A DNA stretch of 64,000 bases from Argyresthia goedartella (GCA_949825045.1 OX463820.1:10304501-10368500); one strand, 5' to 3'; shown: positions 1-12,108, counted from the first letter of the stretch. Numbers and translations are program-made. The notes: generated by a model from the sequence alone, not told the origin.

Positions 1-63
1 CACCACAAATTCAAATTTCAAATGTCTTTTTTTATATATAATTTACATTTTATCATTATAAAT

Positions 64-155
64 CGTCATTTTTTGCCACTTCTCTACAATGGACCACTGT
101 GGGAGCTGAAGGGCGTAGAAACTTGCTTGTGCTTAACTAATACAATTATTACAAT
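64..155 (-). mobile_element. 3' tail fragment of LINE family A
   Basis: The segment, read on the minus strand, matches the 3' untranslated region of the family A LINE seen in full at 29897-30600 and at 41393-41665 and 50985-51243: the shared blocks are the run through CCACTGTGGGAG, the word GGGCGTAGAAAC and the TTAGTTAAGCAC block. No coding sequence survives here. It is a 5'-truncated remnant. Confidence 0.6.
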
Positions 156-814
156 ACAAGGACTGTGCCAACGTGACCCCTTTTGAATATAAAGAATTAA
201 ATTCCTACAATAGTCTGTTACCCTGGTCCTTGATGGAAAGTTGAAGGTTCTAATATTTGAGGAATTAAACACAAAATAAATATATAATCATCTAGTATTT
301 TTATCATCCAAAGTGAATGATTTCGAAGAAGTCAGAAATAAAATTAATCAAATGTTATAAGAAGAATAATATAATATCTATGTAGTTTTTGATGTGATGA
401 CTTGTTGACACTTTTACCCATTTTCACAATATCCAGTTTGTTGTGACATTTCGACCGACACCTATTTATTTTTCTCACGCTCAAAATTTCAACGTAAAAG
501 AAGTGCTTGAAGGTGATTTCCACCTGCAGGAGAGTGCAGTTCAAGAAAGTGACAGCTCAATCCACTTTATCTCGATCAAACTCTGGCTCGCTCTTGGATC
601 ATTGATCCCTGAAATGGGGCACTGATCCAGCCTACATCTATTTAGAACGCCGCCGCCACACGGAACCTGCCGAGGCAGGCGGCGTCGGCGGCTTCTCACA
701 GCACGAAGAAGATATAGTGCGACGTGATGAACAGTTTTGGTTTGTTTATTTATATATACATATTTTTTCTATTCTTCAGTAGTACAAAAATATATTTGTA
801 GCTTTCTTATTCGC
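156..814. other. No gene seen
   Basis: AT-rich sequence up to about 600, then a short GC-rich patch at 650-705 made of CGCCGCC-type repeats. Short open frames here have no recognisable protein features. I see no RNA gene or complete repeat. Confidence 0.5.
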
Positions 815-3705
815 TCGTGCTACGCCGATGTCGCAGTCAACCGGGCCGTCAGCAGGTGCCGTCTGCAGCCAGACCTTGTCAATTGTCAATTATAAGACGG
901 GCTGGTTTCCGCAACTCGACGACGAAAGCGCCTATTTTGCGTGTGGGTGGGAATGCGACATCATTCGAGCCAACCCAACTCCTCCAGGAACGCCAGTAGG
1001 CCCTTTACGTTACCGACTATCCCTGGAAGGTCCCTCGATTGACCGAGGTGTTTAGCCCTGTAGTCCGCTACTCCTGTGCACTCCATGAGGACGTGAGCAG
1101 CCGTTTCTTCTGCCTCCAAGCAGGCTCTGCAAAGGGGGCTGTCGGTAACACCTAGGACATATAGATGTTTATTAAAGAAACCATGGCCAGTAAGTGCTGC
1201 AGTTACCAGTCGCATGCGCGGCCTACTAAGTCGAAGCAAGGTCTTAGCCAGCCTAGCGCTAGGGGACGGCAAGGCCAGCTTTGCCTGCCTGCACTCCTCA
1301 TGGTTTGTCCAAAGAGTGGCATGATCATTCCTGGTCGACTCTCTCAGAAATGAGCGTACCATCTTGAAGGGAAGAGGGATGATAGGTTCGGAACCATACG
1401 CTGTCAAGCTAGATCCTTTACGCGCCAACTCATCCGCTGCATCGTTACCTCTTGATCCGCTGTGTCTTTTATCCATTGAAGGATTACGCGGTTATGTTGA
1501 CATACCTCCATTAGTCGTTTGTGACACTCGTAGATTAGCCCTGAGTTAATAGTGTTGCTATTATATATTATTATATATATTAATAGGGCTTGTTGGACGG
1601 CCATGCTATCCGAGAGTATTCGAATGGAGGAATCTCTTACCTTTCTCGATGCTATGGCATTAGCGGCCGAGATGATGCCCATGCATTCAGCTTGAAAGAC
1701 AGTATTATGGGCACCCAGTGGAATGGCTATCTTGATGTTTAGGTCCTCCGAGAAGGTGCCTGAACCAGTGCCTGCTTCAGTTTTTGAACCATCGGTAAAA
1801 ATTCTGAGCTCTTTAACGTATTGCCCCTCAACCCGATGGTCTTCATGTAACTGTATATTGTATTTTTTGTCAAAAACAAATTGTTTAGGGATTCTGTCAC
1901 TGCAAGCCATAGAGATGGGAATTTTTTTGTAAACTTCCCCTAGGATGGCGGTGTGTGAGGTCCTGTTTTTTCTCCAAAGTCCTAAGGTGTTGAGTCTCAC
2001 CGCAGATGACGCGGCCTCCTGCTTAATATACAGCTGGAGTGGCGGAAGACACAGCATGGCCTCCATTGCTGCTGTTGGAGTAGTTCTCATACTACCTGTG
2101 ATAGCCATGCAGGCCAGCCTTTGGAAGCTTTGGAGTTTGCTTACCATTGTGGTTAGTTTGGTCCTGGTCCACCACACCACAGCTCCGTAGCAGACAAGAG
2201 GACGGATCACCGTTACGTACAGCCAAAGAATGATGTTGGGAGAAAGTCCCCACTTTTTCCCCACCATTCTCCGACACTGCCAGAAAGCAATACTCGCCTT
2301 CTTTTGTTGGTTGTCGATGTGGCTACTCCAGTTGAGCTTGCTGTCCAAGGTTATGCCCAGGTACTTCACCTCAGTTGCTAGCTGGAGTTCCGTTCCAAAG
2401 AGCTTAGGTAGGGTATACCTACCAAGAGCCCTATTGTTAGTGAACATGACCATTTCCGTTTTTGTTGGGTTAACCGCCAGGTCATATTCTAAACACCAGC
2501 GCTCCACGATGCGAAGAGCTGTTTGTTTAAGGTTGCATACTGTGCTCGAAAATTTACCTGTGATGAGGATTACCAAATCGTCGGCGTATCCTACGGTGTA
2601 GTATCCATTAGCGTTAAGCTTGGTAATCAGGTCGTTAATGACCAGATTCCACAGAAGCGGGGAGAGCACTCCTCCCTGCGGGCATCCCCGCACTACCTCC
2701 GCCGACAGGGACTCTCCAGCTAGACGCACGATACGTTTGTTAAGCATGTTTGTGACCCAGTTGTTTACAGCTGTTGACACCCCATGCCTTGTTAGAGATG
2801 CACTTATACTGCTATGCTGCGTCTTGTCAAAGGCACCTTTTATATCAATAAAAGTTCCAAGACAGATGCATTTGTTTTGAATCGCCTCTTCAATTGTGGA
2901 TACAACTGCATGGAGAGCCGATTCAGTAGACTTACCCAAACTATATGCATGCTGATTCTTGTGTAAGGGTATATGTTTTAACGCTCCATCTCTCAGGTGT
3001 CTCTCGCACAAACGTTCGAGAGTCTTAAGCAAGAACGAGGTGAGACTAATCGGCCTGAAAGATTTAGCGTTAGTGTAGTCGCTCCTTCCTGGCTTCGGTA
3101 TGAAAATTACGTTTACTACTCTCCACCTTTTGGGAACGTATCCGAATCTAAGACATGCTTTCATGATTCGGACCATTATATTGATGACGGGTTCCCCACC
3201 CCACTGTAGAAGTGCTGGGAAGATTCCATCTGGTCCTGCTGATTTAAAAGGTTTAAAGCTATTAATGGCCCATCTCACCTTGTCAGCAGTGATAATATTA
3301 TTAGTTATGTCTAAGTGGTCGACAGCTTCATGGTGAACCTCTTCCGGCCACACAATCTCTTGAATAGTTCTACTTCCGGGAAAGTGAGTTTCCAACAAGA
3401 GAATGTGCGTTTCTGTGGTGGAAGAGGTATATGTTCCATCGGGTTTTTTAAGCGACCCTAGCCTGGAGTTGCCTTGTTGAGCTAGTATTTGCCTTACCCG
3501 ATTTGCTTGATCAACGGTTTCAATGTCGCTGCAGAATTTCCTCCATGAGTTGCTGCTTTTGAACCGTAGTCGTTTCTTGTACTTGGATTTGGCATCTTTA
3601 TAGTTGTCCCAATCCTCATCAGCACTGGTGTTCATCGCCCTGTTTAGCAGTATTCTGATCTTAGCACGCATAGACCTTCGACACATCACTTTCAGATCTC
3701 GTGAA
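815..3705 (-). mobile_element. 5'-truncated non-LTR retrotransposon with RNase H (I/R1/LOA-like)
   Basis: The minus strand carries the end of a LINE ORF2 (961-3722) followed by about 145 bp of 3' untranslated sequence. The endonuclease domain expected upstream of the reverse transcriptase is absent, and the sequence runs straight into the start of the next element near 3705, so this copy is 5' truncated. Clade is inferred from the presence of RNase H after the reverse transcriptase; it was not checked by phylogeny. Confidence 0.8.
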
Positions 3706-3722
3706 GTGTCCGGAATGCACAC
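961..3722 (-). pseudogene. LINE ORF2: reverse transcriptase + RNase H + zinc knuckle, one frameshift
   Basis: This encodes the enzyme that copies LINE RNA into DNA at the target site. The first 772-residue frame (3722-1404) has the reverse transcriptase blocks SAGPDGI, QGGVLSPLLW and the catalytic YADD, then a thumb region and an RNase H domain beginning at FTDGSK with further acidic positions in AECMG and LSDSM. The rest of RNase H (GNDAADELA) and a C-terminal CCHC-type knuckle (CRAC...HVLMEC) lie in another frame (1476-961), so a single-base indel near 1460-1476 breaks the gene. An AT-rich expansion (about 1546-1585) also sits inside the RNase H region. The N-terminal endonuclease is missing. 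The product is therefore not functional; family I/R1/LOA group is inferred. Confidence 0.85.
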
Positions 3723-6558
3723 AGCAGCGGCTGTTCAAAGGACAGAGAGGTCTAAAGATACACAATTCCAAAATACATAAAAAACATTACCTCGCACCAC
3801 AGGGCAACCAAGGCGCTCAGGATGCGCCCAATGATAGCAGCAGAACACAGCCGTCAACGGGCGCATTCTGGGCAATCTTAGGACGCCTTAAACAAATGTG
3901 CCCAATAATTAAAAGAATCCCTCGTGGTGCCAGGACATGCGTGGCGACCTCTCTGTCCCTTTCCATACGACAGGTCATCTTAAATCTTAAACAATGATGG
4001 CCCCAGTTGGGAACAGCTGCTTACTTTCGCATACCGGACTTTGCACGTAGATAAGGATGGAAGCAAGAGCAGATCCCTTACACAATCAATTAAAAACAAC
4101 TGCAAGAACCAATCACCAACCTTTTCGGGCCAAATTCTCAACAATAGATCTCGATCCAAATTTAACATGACGAAAACAATAGAGAATAAAATAAGTGACG
4201 GGGATTTGAAGGGAGCTGCTCAACTTCTTCTCTCGAGCGATGCTGTCGCCCCTGACTCCCCGGACACTCTGCACGCGCTGGAGTCAAAGCACCCAGCACC
4301 TTCACCAACACTGCACCTCCCTGATCCCCCCAACCCTTCTGAACGTACCCCCCAGGCTACAGCCGAGGACGTCGCATCTGCGGTGATGTCCTTCAGAAGT
4401 GGTTCCGCAGGCGGCCTCGACGGCATGACCCCGCAACACTACAAAGACCTGATCTGTGGAGCCGTCAGGGACGTCGGGCAGACTCTCCTGGCGGATATCG
4501 CTGAACTGGCGAGCCTCATGTTGTCTGGAAAGGTACACGAAGGCATAACAGACGTGCTCTACGGAGCTAATCTGTGTGCCCTCATAAAGAAGGACCACCA
4601 AGGGGTATCAGACCCATCGCTGTAGGCAATACCATCCCCCGCATAGTGTCAAAGATCTGCTGTAGGTATATCCTACCAGATCTTTGCACTACCTTACAAC
4701 CGGTACAGCTGGGTTTCGGTAGCAGGGGAGGCTGCGAGGCCACTGTGCACGCGACTCGCACCTTCCTAGCTAACGGAGGAGGTGACGTGCTGCTGAAGGT
4801 AGACGTGAAAACGCCTTCAATTCGGTAGACAGAGTCGCTCTGCTATCCCAAATTAAAGAGCATACACCATCTATTTACAATTATATGTGGCAATGTTACA
4901 GTAAACATTCTAAATTAATCTTCAGGGACCATCTTATTAATTCTGCCGTCGGCTGTCAGCAGGGCGACCCACTCGGACCGGCAATATTCAGTTTGGCTAT
5001 CCATCCGATCATTACCAGCCTAAATTCCAAATTCAACATTTGGTACCTAGACGACGGGACCATAAGAGGCAAAGTCGAAGACGTATTACAAGATTTAGAA
5101 CACCTAACATCAGAATAAAAAAAAATAGGCCTAGACTTCAATTTCTCGAAATGCGAATTGTTCATATCCGATAATATTACCCTCTCGGAAAAGACTGAGA
5201 TCATCTTTAAATTCAACTCAGCTGCCCCTAACATTAAAATTCTAGACAAAGACTCACTTCGCCTCCTAGGGGCCCCCGTTCTAGAGGACGGGATCCCCAG
5301 CTTCGTGGATGAACAAATCTCTAAATTCAATCAAAATTCTATCAAACTGACTGACCTAAATCCCCACATGGCCCTGTCTATCATACGGTTTTTCCTTTTT
5401 GTACCCAAATTTACCTACCTCCTTCGATGCTCTCCTCTTTGGAAATACCCTCCCATTCCCAACCTTTTAGACGATATTACCAAAAGTACATTAACCAAAA
5501 TTTTAAACATTAATCTCGATGAACGAAGCTGGACCCAATCCGCCCTTCCAATCAGACACGGTGGCTTGGGGATCCGGAAAATCTCAGATGTGGCGCTCCC
5601 GGCCTTCCTGTCTTCAGCCCGTAGCTCCTGTGATCTCTATGGTAAAATCATAAACCCATCACTCGGTGATGTGGAGGTCACGTGTCTGGTCGAGGCCAGG
5701 AATGCCTGGACGCAAGCCTGTCCGAGGCAAAATTTTCCAACAAATTTAAACTCTCAACGGCTATGGGACGAGCCGCTATGCATTAAAACCCGCGAAGATC
5801 TGGTAAAAACGGCTAGTGGTCCAGCAGTGCGCGCCCGTCTCCTAGCTACCAGGGAGCAGGAGTCAGGACACTGGCTGCGCGCAATCCCATCAACGCACAT
5901 TGGCACCCTGCTTGACCGTACCACCCTTACCCTCGCCGTTTGCCTGCGACTCGGCGTAAAGACAAACGAAATCCATCGGTGCCGCTGCGGTGCTAGGGTG
6001 GACCAACTAGGTCACCACGGCTTCTCCTGCCAACGCAGCGCCGGTCGGTGGTCCCGTCATGCCAATCTTAATGACGTCATCCGTCGGGCCCTTGCCAGCT
6101 GTGGCGTGCCAGCAATACTTGAACCCAATGGACTGGCACGCGACGATGGCAAGAGGCCAGACGGAATGACGCTCATTCCCTGGCAGAGCGGGAGGCCGCT
6201 AGTATGGGACGCGACCTGCGTAGATACGCTGGCACCGTGTCACCTTTCGGCAACCTCAGCCACAGCCGGCGCTGCGGCGGCAGCAGCAGAGTGTCTCAAA
6301 ACCCGCAAATACGCCGCACTCGGCGACGACTATTTGTTTATGCCGTTCGGCTTTGAGACCCTTGGGCCGTGGGGCCCTGACGCTCGAAGAGTCCTCAAAG
6401 ACATCTCTAAGAGGCTCGTCGAAGCGTCAGGGGACCGCAGAGCTGGCGCCTACCTCGCTCAACGCATCAGTATTGCGATACAGCGAGGTAACAGTGCCAG
6501 CGTCTTGGGCACCCTCCCGCCCGGCAGTGAACTCAGGGAAATTTTTAATTTAGTTTAG
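3701..6558 (+). pseudogene. LINE polyprotein: C2H2 finger, reverse transcriptase, restriction-like endonuclease
   Basis: The N-terminal piece (3701-3997) has a C2H2 finger (CPEC then H-x4-H), as DNA-binding fingers of R2-like elements do. The reverse transcriptase spans about 4350-5120, with AGGLDGMTPQH, QGDPLGPAIF and the catalytic WYLDDGT. The long C-terminal frame (5158-6558, 466 residues) contains a thumb region, a cysteine/histidine cluster (CRCG...LGHHGFSC) and a nuclease-like block in which KRPDG and the D of WDATC fit the PD...D pattern of restriction-like endonucleases. The chain ends in a very conserved stretch (LVEASGD, QRISIAIQRGN). Breaks seen: frame changes near 4000, 4610 and 4818, and a stop at about 5116. 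It is a dead copy; nuclease assignment rests on motif layout only. Confidence 0.8.
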
Positions 6559-6590
6559 TGCAGTTATAGTTTAGTTTTAGATTATTACAA
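3701..6590 (+). mobile_element. Non-LTR retrotransposon with C-terminal restriction-like endonuclease, copy 1
   Basis: The element starts next to the 5' end of the preceding minus-strand LINE and ends in a short 3' untranslated region after the stop at 6558, where a family A LINE fragment begins. A second copy of the same family lies at 40810-43039 on the other strand. N-terminal zinc finger plus C-terminal nuclease is the layout of the R2-type superclade; I could not place it in a named clade. Confidence 0.75.
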
Positions 6591-6595
6591 TATCA

Positions 6596-7112
6596 TTATC
6601 ATAATTAATGAGCAGGAATAAATAATTAACAAAATTATTGACAGCAAGGTCTGTTTTGAACCAGATTAACCCCATACAGTCCCGTCATTTAAGTAATCTT
6701 GAACATTGTAATATCCCTTTTTCGACCAAGTCGCTTTAACATGGTTTTTAAATTGCTCAAATGGCAATTTCAAGATCTCCATAGGTATCTTGTTGTAGTA
6801 TAGAATGCACTGACCATTGAAAGAATTGCTAACCTTCGCGAGTCTAAACCGGGGCGCAATAGGCTGTGATTATTTCTTAGGTTAGGTAAGCTATCGCTAA
6901 GTTTGGAAATGTTGTAAGGTTCTTGCGTACATACATTATATTTTTGAAAATAAATTGACTAGCTACAGTTAGTATGTCAATTTCTTCAAATAGCGCTCTT
7001 AAGGAGTCTGTTCGTTTTAAATTATAAATTGCCCGAATAGCTTTTCTGTAAAATAAAAATAGTTTGAATAGCCGCTGCTTTTCCTTACAACAAGGTATCC
7101 TAGTGTGGGGCC
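6596..7112 (-). mobile_element. LINE family A fragment (3' end)
   Basis: Read on the minus strand this matches the end of the family A reverse transcriptase ORF (RKAIRAIYNLKRTDSLR, VASQFIF) and the first part of its 3' untranslated region, as at 30060-30600 and 50620-51060. Stops interrupt the coding part and both element ends are missing. Confidence 0.75.
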
Positions 7113-7220
7113 AGAAGCAACGTATATGTCTGTATATAAATATTTATGTTTATGTTAATCCTATCGTCATAAATTACGATAATACTATTTCACTGACTCC
7201 CACAGCGTGTGGTTCTAAAG

Positions 7221-8031
7221 CAGAGGCGAACATATTATAGAGGCTTGAAGGCACTGCTTGCCCTAGCCAAATTTCCATCCTTTAAAACTATTGATTCACA
7301 CACAAAACAAACAACAAAAACCGCCCGTGCGAATTCAAAACACTTGAAGCCGCGCCCCGCAGTTCCCGCGCTCCGCGACGACGTTCGACCGTTCGACTGA
7401 GTCCCGCAAGCGATCGTACGTAAGTACGTTAGCCCCAAAGGCACATGTATCTCAAGCTTTCAAAATATTTCCAAATCGTATTGAGCGAGGCCTGTACCAC
7501 AAAAAATTCGATGCCAGCGTCTTATGGGGCATCATACCAGATAAAAGTTCGCCTGCCTTGAGAACAAGATGACGTATCGAATCCAATGCGTATTTACTAT
7601 AGGGACTATTAAATGAAACAATGCATGCCGCACAGTGAACATGCGCTATTTGACATACTCACCAATAATTGTCCCACCGACTCACACAATTTAAATCAAA
7701 TCAAACAATTGGTTGCACCGCGCGAAACACCCGAATGATTTACGAGGACATACGACCACTACAAATAGTACTCGGAGGGAACGTTCATTTCAATTTGATT
7801 GGTTATTAGTGCATCGTTTTCGGGTGGTTTTCGGTTTTCCTATTGTAAATTAGCTGATTGATTGTCCGCCATTACTGAAAGTTTTCGTTTCGCGTCGGAT
7901 GTAGAGTTGTGAATTGATAATCTTGTTTATAAGAATAAACAAGATTATCAATTCACAACTATAATTCACAAAAGATTGTGTAGTTGTGAGTTGTTTTGAG
8001 TGTAAGAGGTGAGTGGAAAACTGAGTTTAGG
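7221..8031 (+). other. hAT 5' non-coding region
   Basis: Between the proposed hAT left end and the transposase start there is no convincing open frame. It contains the long perfect hairpin at 7905-7960. Bases 7113-7220 to its left show nothing recognisable. Confidence 0.4.
7905..7960. repeat. Perfect inverted repeat, 26-bp arms, 4-base loop
   Basis: Arms 7905-7930 and 7935-7960 are exact reverse complements around the loop AAGA. It lies about 70 bases upstream of the hAT transposase start codon and would fold into a strong hairpin in RNA or cruciform in DNA. Confidence 0.95.
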
Positions 8032-9400
8032 ATGGATGTGTATACCTGTGCGATGTGTAAAGAGGATGTGTGTTTAGATAAGGTAAAAAAAGGCAAATTT
8101 CATAACTTTTCTTTTACGTTGAAAGAAAGGATAATTGCAAAAGGGCGGTGTACTCCGGCTATAAAAAAATCACAAAAGAAAGGGAATAATACTACTAGAC
8201 AGTTTCATTGTAGTTCCTACGATAAATATAGTTGGCTAGCCGGCTGTGCTCACAGCAATAGGTTATTTTGTTTTCAATGTGTCTTATTTGAAACAAATCT
8301 GAATGTTTGGAGTGACACCTGTTACATAGATTTAAATAATCTTGCCTATGCCGCAACAAAACATGAGTCATCGGAAAAGCACCTAGCGTCATCTATAAAA
8401 CTTCGTACTTTCGGTAATTCTAGGATTAAAACGCAATTAAACAATCAACTTAGAATAGATATCGATAGACATAACGCAAAAGTTGACAGAAATAGGAACA
8501 TATTTCAACGTTTAATTGACATAGTATGTTTTTTAGCCAAGCAAGAATTACCTTTTCGGGATCATGACGAGACGTCGTCGTCAAAGAACATAGGTAATTT
8601 CTTAGAAATGGTCGAATTGTTGTCAAAATATGACGGCGTCTTAGAACAATATTTACAAACGGCCACCAATTCATTTACGGGGCTGTCCAATAGGGTTCAA
8701 AATAACTTAGTTTCTTGTTTGGCATCCTTCATGACCAGCGAGATTAAGAGAGAAATAAAGGACGCGGATTTCTTTGCAGTAATGATTGACAAAACGCCAG
8801 ATATCAGCGGTCGCGAACAGTTGGTTGGCCTTGACCGCACCGCTAAAACACTCAGCTCTTTTGTTTTAGCGACCGTTGCGGATTATGAATGTACATTGAA
8901 ATTGATCGCCCAGACTAACGATGGTGCTGCGGTGTTATCTTCCGATAAAAATGGCGTACAGGCAATAGTTAGACAAACATGCCCTCAAGCACTGTTTGTG
9001 TGGTGTTCCGCGCATGTTTTGAATCTACTTCTTTCCAAAACATTTGAGCGCATTGGTGAGACAAAACTTTTCTTCCACGTTGTTCGTACACTTATAACTT
9101 TCTTCCATAATAGTACAAAACGACAGGCTCATTACAATAATATAGTAAAAGCGCGAAAACTGCCACGCGTGGCTGAAACTCGGTGGACCTACCACTCTCG
9201 AATGGTAAATGTAATATATAACGACCGGTCTGCACTTATAGAGTTTTTCGAATCAATGAATGACTATCCTGACTCTTGGGACGGCGAAACTTTGTCACAA
9301 GCCGATTCCTTTTTGAAAAGTCTCAAAGATTTTGAATTTAATATGTTTCTACAGATATTTCATGAAATATTTGCGGAGACAGATATTCTTTATGAGGCGA
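8032..9400 (+). pseudogene. hAT transposase, ZMYM1-like, N-terminal part
   Basis: This is the first part of an hAT-superfamily transposase of the zinc finger MYM-type protein 1 group, which would bind and cut the transposon ends. I start at the ATG at 8032; the frame is open further upstream but has no better start. Visible in order: a TTF-type zinc finger (QFHCSSY ... GCAHSNRLFCFQCVLF), a central DUF4371-like region, the first catalytic aspartate block (MIDKTPDISGREQL) and the ETRW motif typical of the RNase H-like fold. The frame is intact to 9400, where a LINE (9402-10993) breaks the gene; the remainder is at 10994-11755. Fold and group are from recognised motifs, not a search. Confidence 0.85.
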
Positions 9401-9401
9401 T

Positions 9402-10678
9402 CCATTGTCCATACCCAGCTCTCCCAATATCTATCCTCTAACAACCTATTAAATCCTTTTCAATCAGGCTTCAGACCGGGTCACAGCACAGTTACGGCTC
9501 TACTTAAAGTGACGGATGATATTCAGGTTGCCATGGATCAGAATCAGCTTTCGGTGCTTACCCTGCTCGACTTCAGCAGTGCCTTTAACTGTGTTGACTT
9601 TGACATTCTCGTTGAACTTCTCAAATCTCTTAATCTCTCTTCCCATTCTATCAGCTGGTTCGACTCATACCTTCGTGACCGTAAACAGCGTATCAAATCG
9701 GAGACGACTTGCACGGATTGGTGTGACCTCACCTCCGGTGTCCCCCAAGGTGGCATTCTCTCTTCTCTTCTATTTTCTATATTTATTAACTCCATCTCCG
9801 ATGCCCTCTCATCTTCTTATCATCTTTACGCGGATGACTTACAAATCTATCGCCACTTCTCTCCCGATAATGTAAACTCCGCTGTGGAGGCGTTAAACGC
9901 TGACTTAGAGGGTATTAGAGGATGGGCCTCGTCATTTGGGCTACTGGTTAACCCAAACAAGTCCCAGGCCATGATTATAGGTACCAGACACTCACTATGT
10001 TTGTTGAAGCAACAGTCTGTCCCTCCTGTATCTTATAACGGTACCGTAATCATGTATAGCGACACAGCGAAAAACCTGGGTGTTGTTTTCGATAACCAGT
10101 TAACCTGGTCAACGCATATCAGCGAGGTCAGCAGGCTAGTTTACGCTACCTTTCACTCTCTCAGGAGACTTCAGAACTTTCTTCCTCGTCAGACCAAAAT
10201 TATTCTCGCCCAGTCTCTTTTACTTCCCCTCATTGACTATGCTGATGTTTGCTGGGTAGGCGCAAATGAAGAGCAACTGAACAAACTCGAACGACTTCAA
10301 AACCTCGGGATTCGGTTCATCTTCGGACTGCGAAAATATGATCACGTTTCTCAACATCGCAGGGAGTTGAATTGGCTTCCGATTCGTCTTCGACGGGACT
10401 CTCATATCCTATGCCTGCTCTACAATATTTTGTGGAACCCTCGATACCCTAACTTCCTGCGTGATCGCTTCGCATTTCTTTCTTCATGCAGGCCTCGGAG
10501 AACTCACATGGCTTCTATGCTTAAAGCCCCACAACGCTCCACTGCAACCTACGAGCACGGGTTTAGAATCCGCGCTATACGGCTGTGGAATGAACTTCCC
10601 TGCACCATCAGGGACAGTCCATCACTGAATATCTTTAAGAACCGACTAAAGAAGCACTATCTTTCACTTTCTATTTAG
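9402..10678 (+). pseudogene. LINE ORF2 reverse transcriptase, 5' truncated but uninterrupted
   Basis: The open frame runs in from the hAT part and becomes LINE protein at about 9402. It contains QSGFRPGHSTVTALL, the FSSAFNCVD block with the first catalytic aspartate, GVPQGGILSSLLF, the catalytic YADD, and the thumb-type stretch LIDYADVCW...LNKLERLQNL...LRKYDHVS..RRELNWLPIRLRR, ending at 10678. No stop or frameshift is visible in 425 codons, so the insertion may be fairly recent, but the endonuclease and N-terminal reverse transcriptase parts are gone. The motif set suggests the CR1/L2 side of the LINE tree (Daphne- or Crack-like), which I infer from memory. Confidence 0.85.
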
Positions 10679-10993
10679 CTATATAATGAATTAGTATTAG
10701 TATATTTGTAAGATATTTATTGATATGCTGTATTTATGTAACTGTGTATGTAGTCTATATTTCTTAGCAATAGGGTTTGATGTATGTGTAATATGTATTA
10801 TATTAGAATATAGTCTTAATTGTACGCGCAATTCTTTCCCTTACCTATCATCTCCGTCTCCTATCCAACATGGTTTGCTGGAAGAAATCTCTTTTTAGAG
10901 ATAAGCTCGCCTTTGTACATGTTTTTTCTATCATAAGTTATCTGTATGTCTGTTTTGTTTAGTACAATAAAGAAATTACTAAATTACGAATTA
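9402..10993 (+). mobile_element. CR1/L2-group LINE inserted in the hAT transposase
   Basis: The hAT reading frame stops making sense after 9400 and resumes at 10994, with the word CGAT at both junctions. The insert holds the C-terminal two thirds of a LINE ORF2, a 3' untranslated region with a conserved hairpin (10870-10910) and a tail of ATTAC-type short repeats (10974-10993) instead of poly-A. It is 5' truncated inside the reverse transcriptase. The same 3' end occurs at 38640-38900. Confidence 0.85.
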
Positions 10994-11755
10994 CGATGCA
11001 GAAAAAAACATCTGACGTATCGTATTGTGTCAAAACAATTTGAAGATTTTATCACACAATACAGAGGAAAATTTGATGATATGTATGAAAAGGTAGTCAG
11101 CATGTGCGGACAGCCAAAAAAACGACGTAACATTGTCCTTGACATGAAAACTCCTTTTTAAATATAAATTTAAACGCATTTTAAACGCATATTTGTTGAA
11201 ATATTAGATAATGTTTTAACAGAATCGCGTACGCGATACCATATATTTGAAAAAAAAAAACTTCTTCGAGCTACTGGCCCCGGAAAACTATACAAACTAT
11301 GTTAAATCGTTTCCTGATAGTCTAGTAAATGACTTACTGGTCGAATATAGTTGCTATAATTTTAATGGAGACAGGCTTAGGAATGAACTGCGTTGCATAT
11401 ATAAATCAGCGGAATTTACGTCCACTACCAGCACAGTTTTGTTAACTGAATACTTGTATTCAAATAATTTAGTGGATGTATTTCCAGAAGTTCTACGACT
11501 GGCAAACTAATCGTCACGATACCCGCCAGTAGGTTTTCGACCGAAAGGGCATTTTCATGCCTAAAACGCCTTTTGACCTATCTCCGAAATACCCTTGGTC
11601 AACAAAGACTCACCGAATTGTCAATGTTGGCTGTGGAGAAAGAACTTTTGTCAAAAGTCAGGCGGGGTCCGGCTTTTTACAATAACGTGCTGACCGAATA
11701 CCTCAAAAAAGACCGAAGGGTAGATTTGATTTACAAATATAATAGGGTAAAGTAA
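10994..11755 (+). pseudogene. hAT transposase, C-terminal part, decayed
   Basis: After the LINE the transposase continues at the MQKKTSD word and then breaks into three frames. A shift lies near 11040, there is a stop at 11159-11161, the next readable part is 11247-11510, and the last is 11573-11755. The end shows the hAT C-terminal dimerisation signature (LLTYLRNTLGQQRLTELSML, then LLSKV). This marks the end of the transposase. The breaks make this copy non-functional independently of the LINE. Confidence 0.8.
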
Positions 11756-11772
11756 TAAATAGTTTGGAAGGT

Positions 11773-12090
11773 AGTTATAGTTCCAGACATTGCCGACTCA
11801 TCAGAAACCAGCCCTGCTTCTCAGTACTGGCTGATGCAATCATGTGGCAATAGGATGTTTAGTCTACTCATCAGAAACCAGCCCTGCTTCCCAGTACGGG
11901 CTGATGCAATCAAATGTTTAGTAAGTTAGCCAGACATTTTTAGGATGATATTGAGGCACTCTCGAATGAGCTTGTTTGAGGTCCTCACGTCTTACCTAAT
12001 TAGATACAACTCTCTAATAGTGTAATAACCGTGTGTTTAATAATAAAATTAGCTTTTATAAAACCATCTTTTGCGTTCCCAAAGTTAACT
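11773..12090 (+). repeat. 5' LTR of the errantivirus-like element (318 bp)
   Basis: Begins AGTTATAG and ends AGTTAACT. It contains two tandem copies of a segment of about 60 bp with a 69-bp period (starts 11797 and 11866), built on CATCAGAAACCAGCCCTGCTT. An AATAAAA word near 12043 may be the polyadenylation signal. Confidence 0.95.
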
Positions 12091-12108
12091 GGCGCAGCCG
12101 GTAGGATT
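12090..12108 (+). promoter_or_regulatory. Primer binding site
   Basis: TGGCGCAGCCGGTAGGATT starts on the last base of the LTR, as in gypsy, 17.6 and 297-type errantiviruses, where this sequence pairs with tRNA-Ser. The tRNA identity is recalled from the family. Confidence 0.8.
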
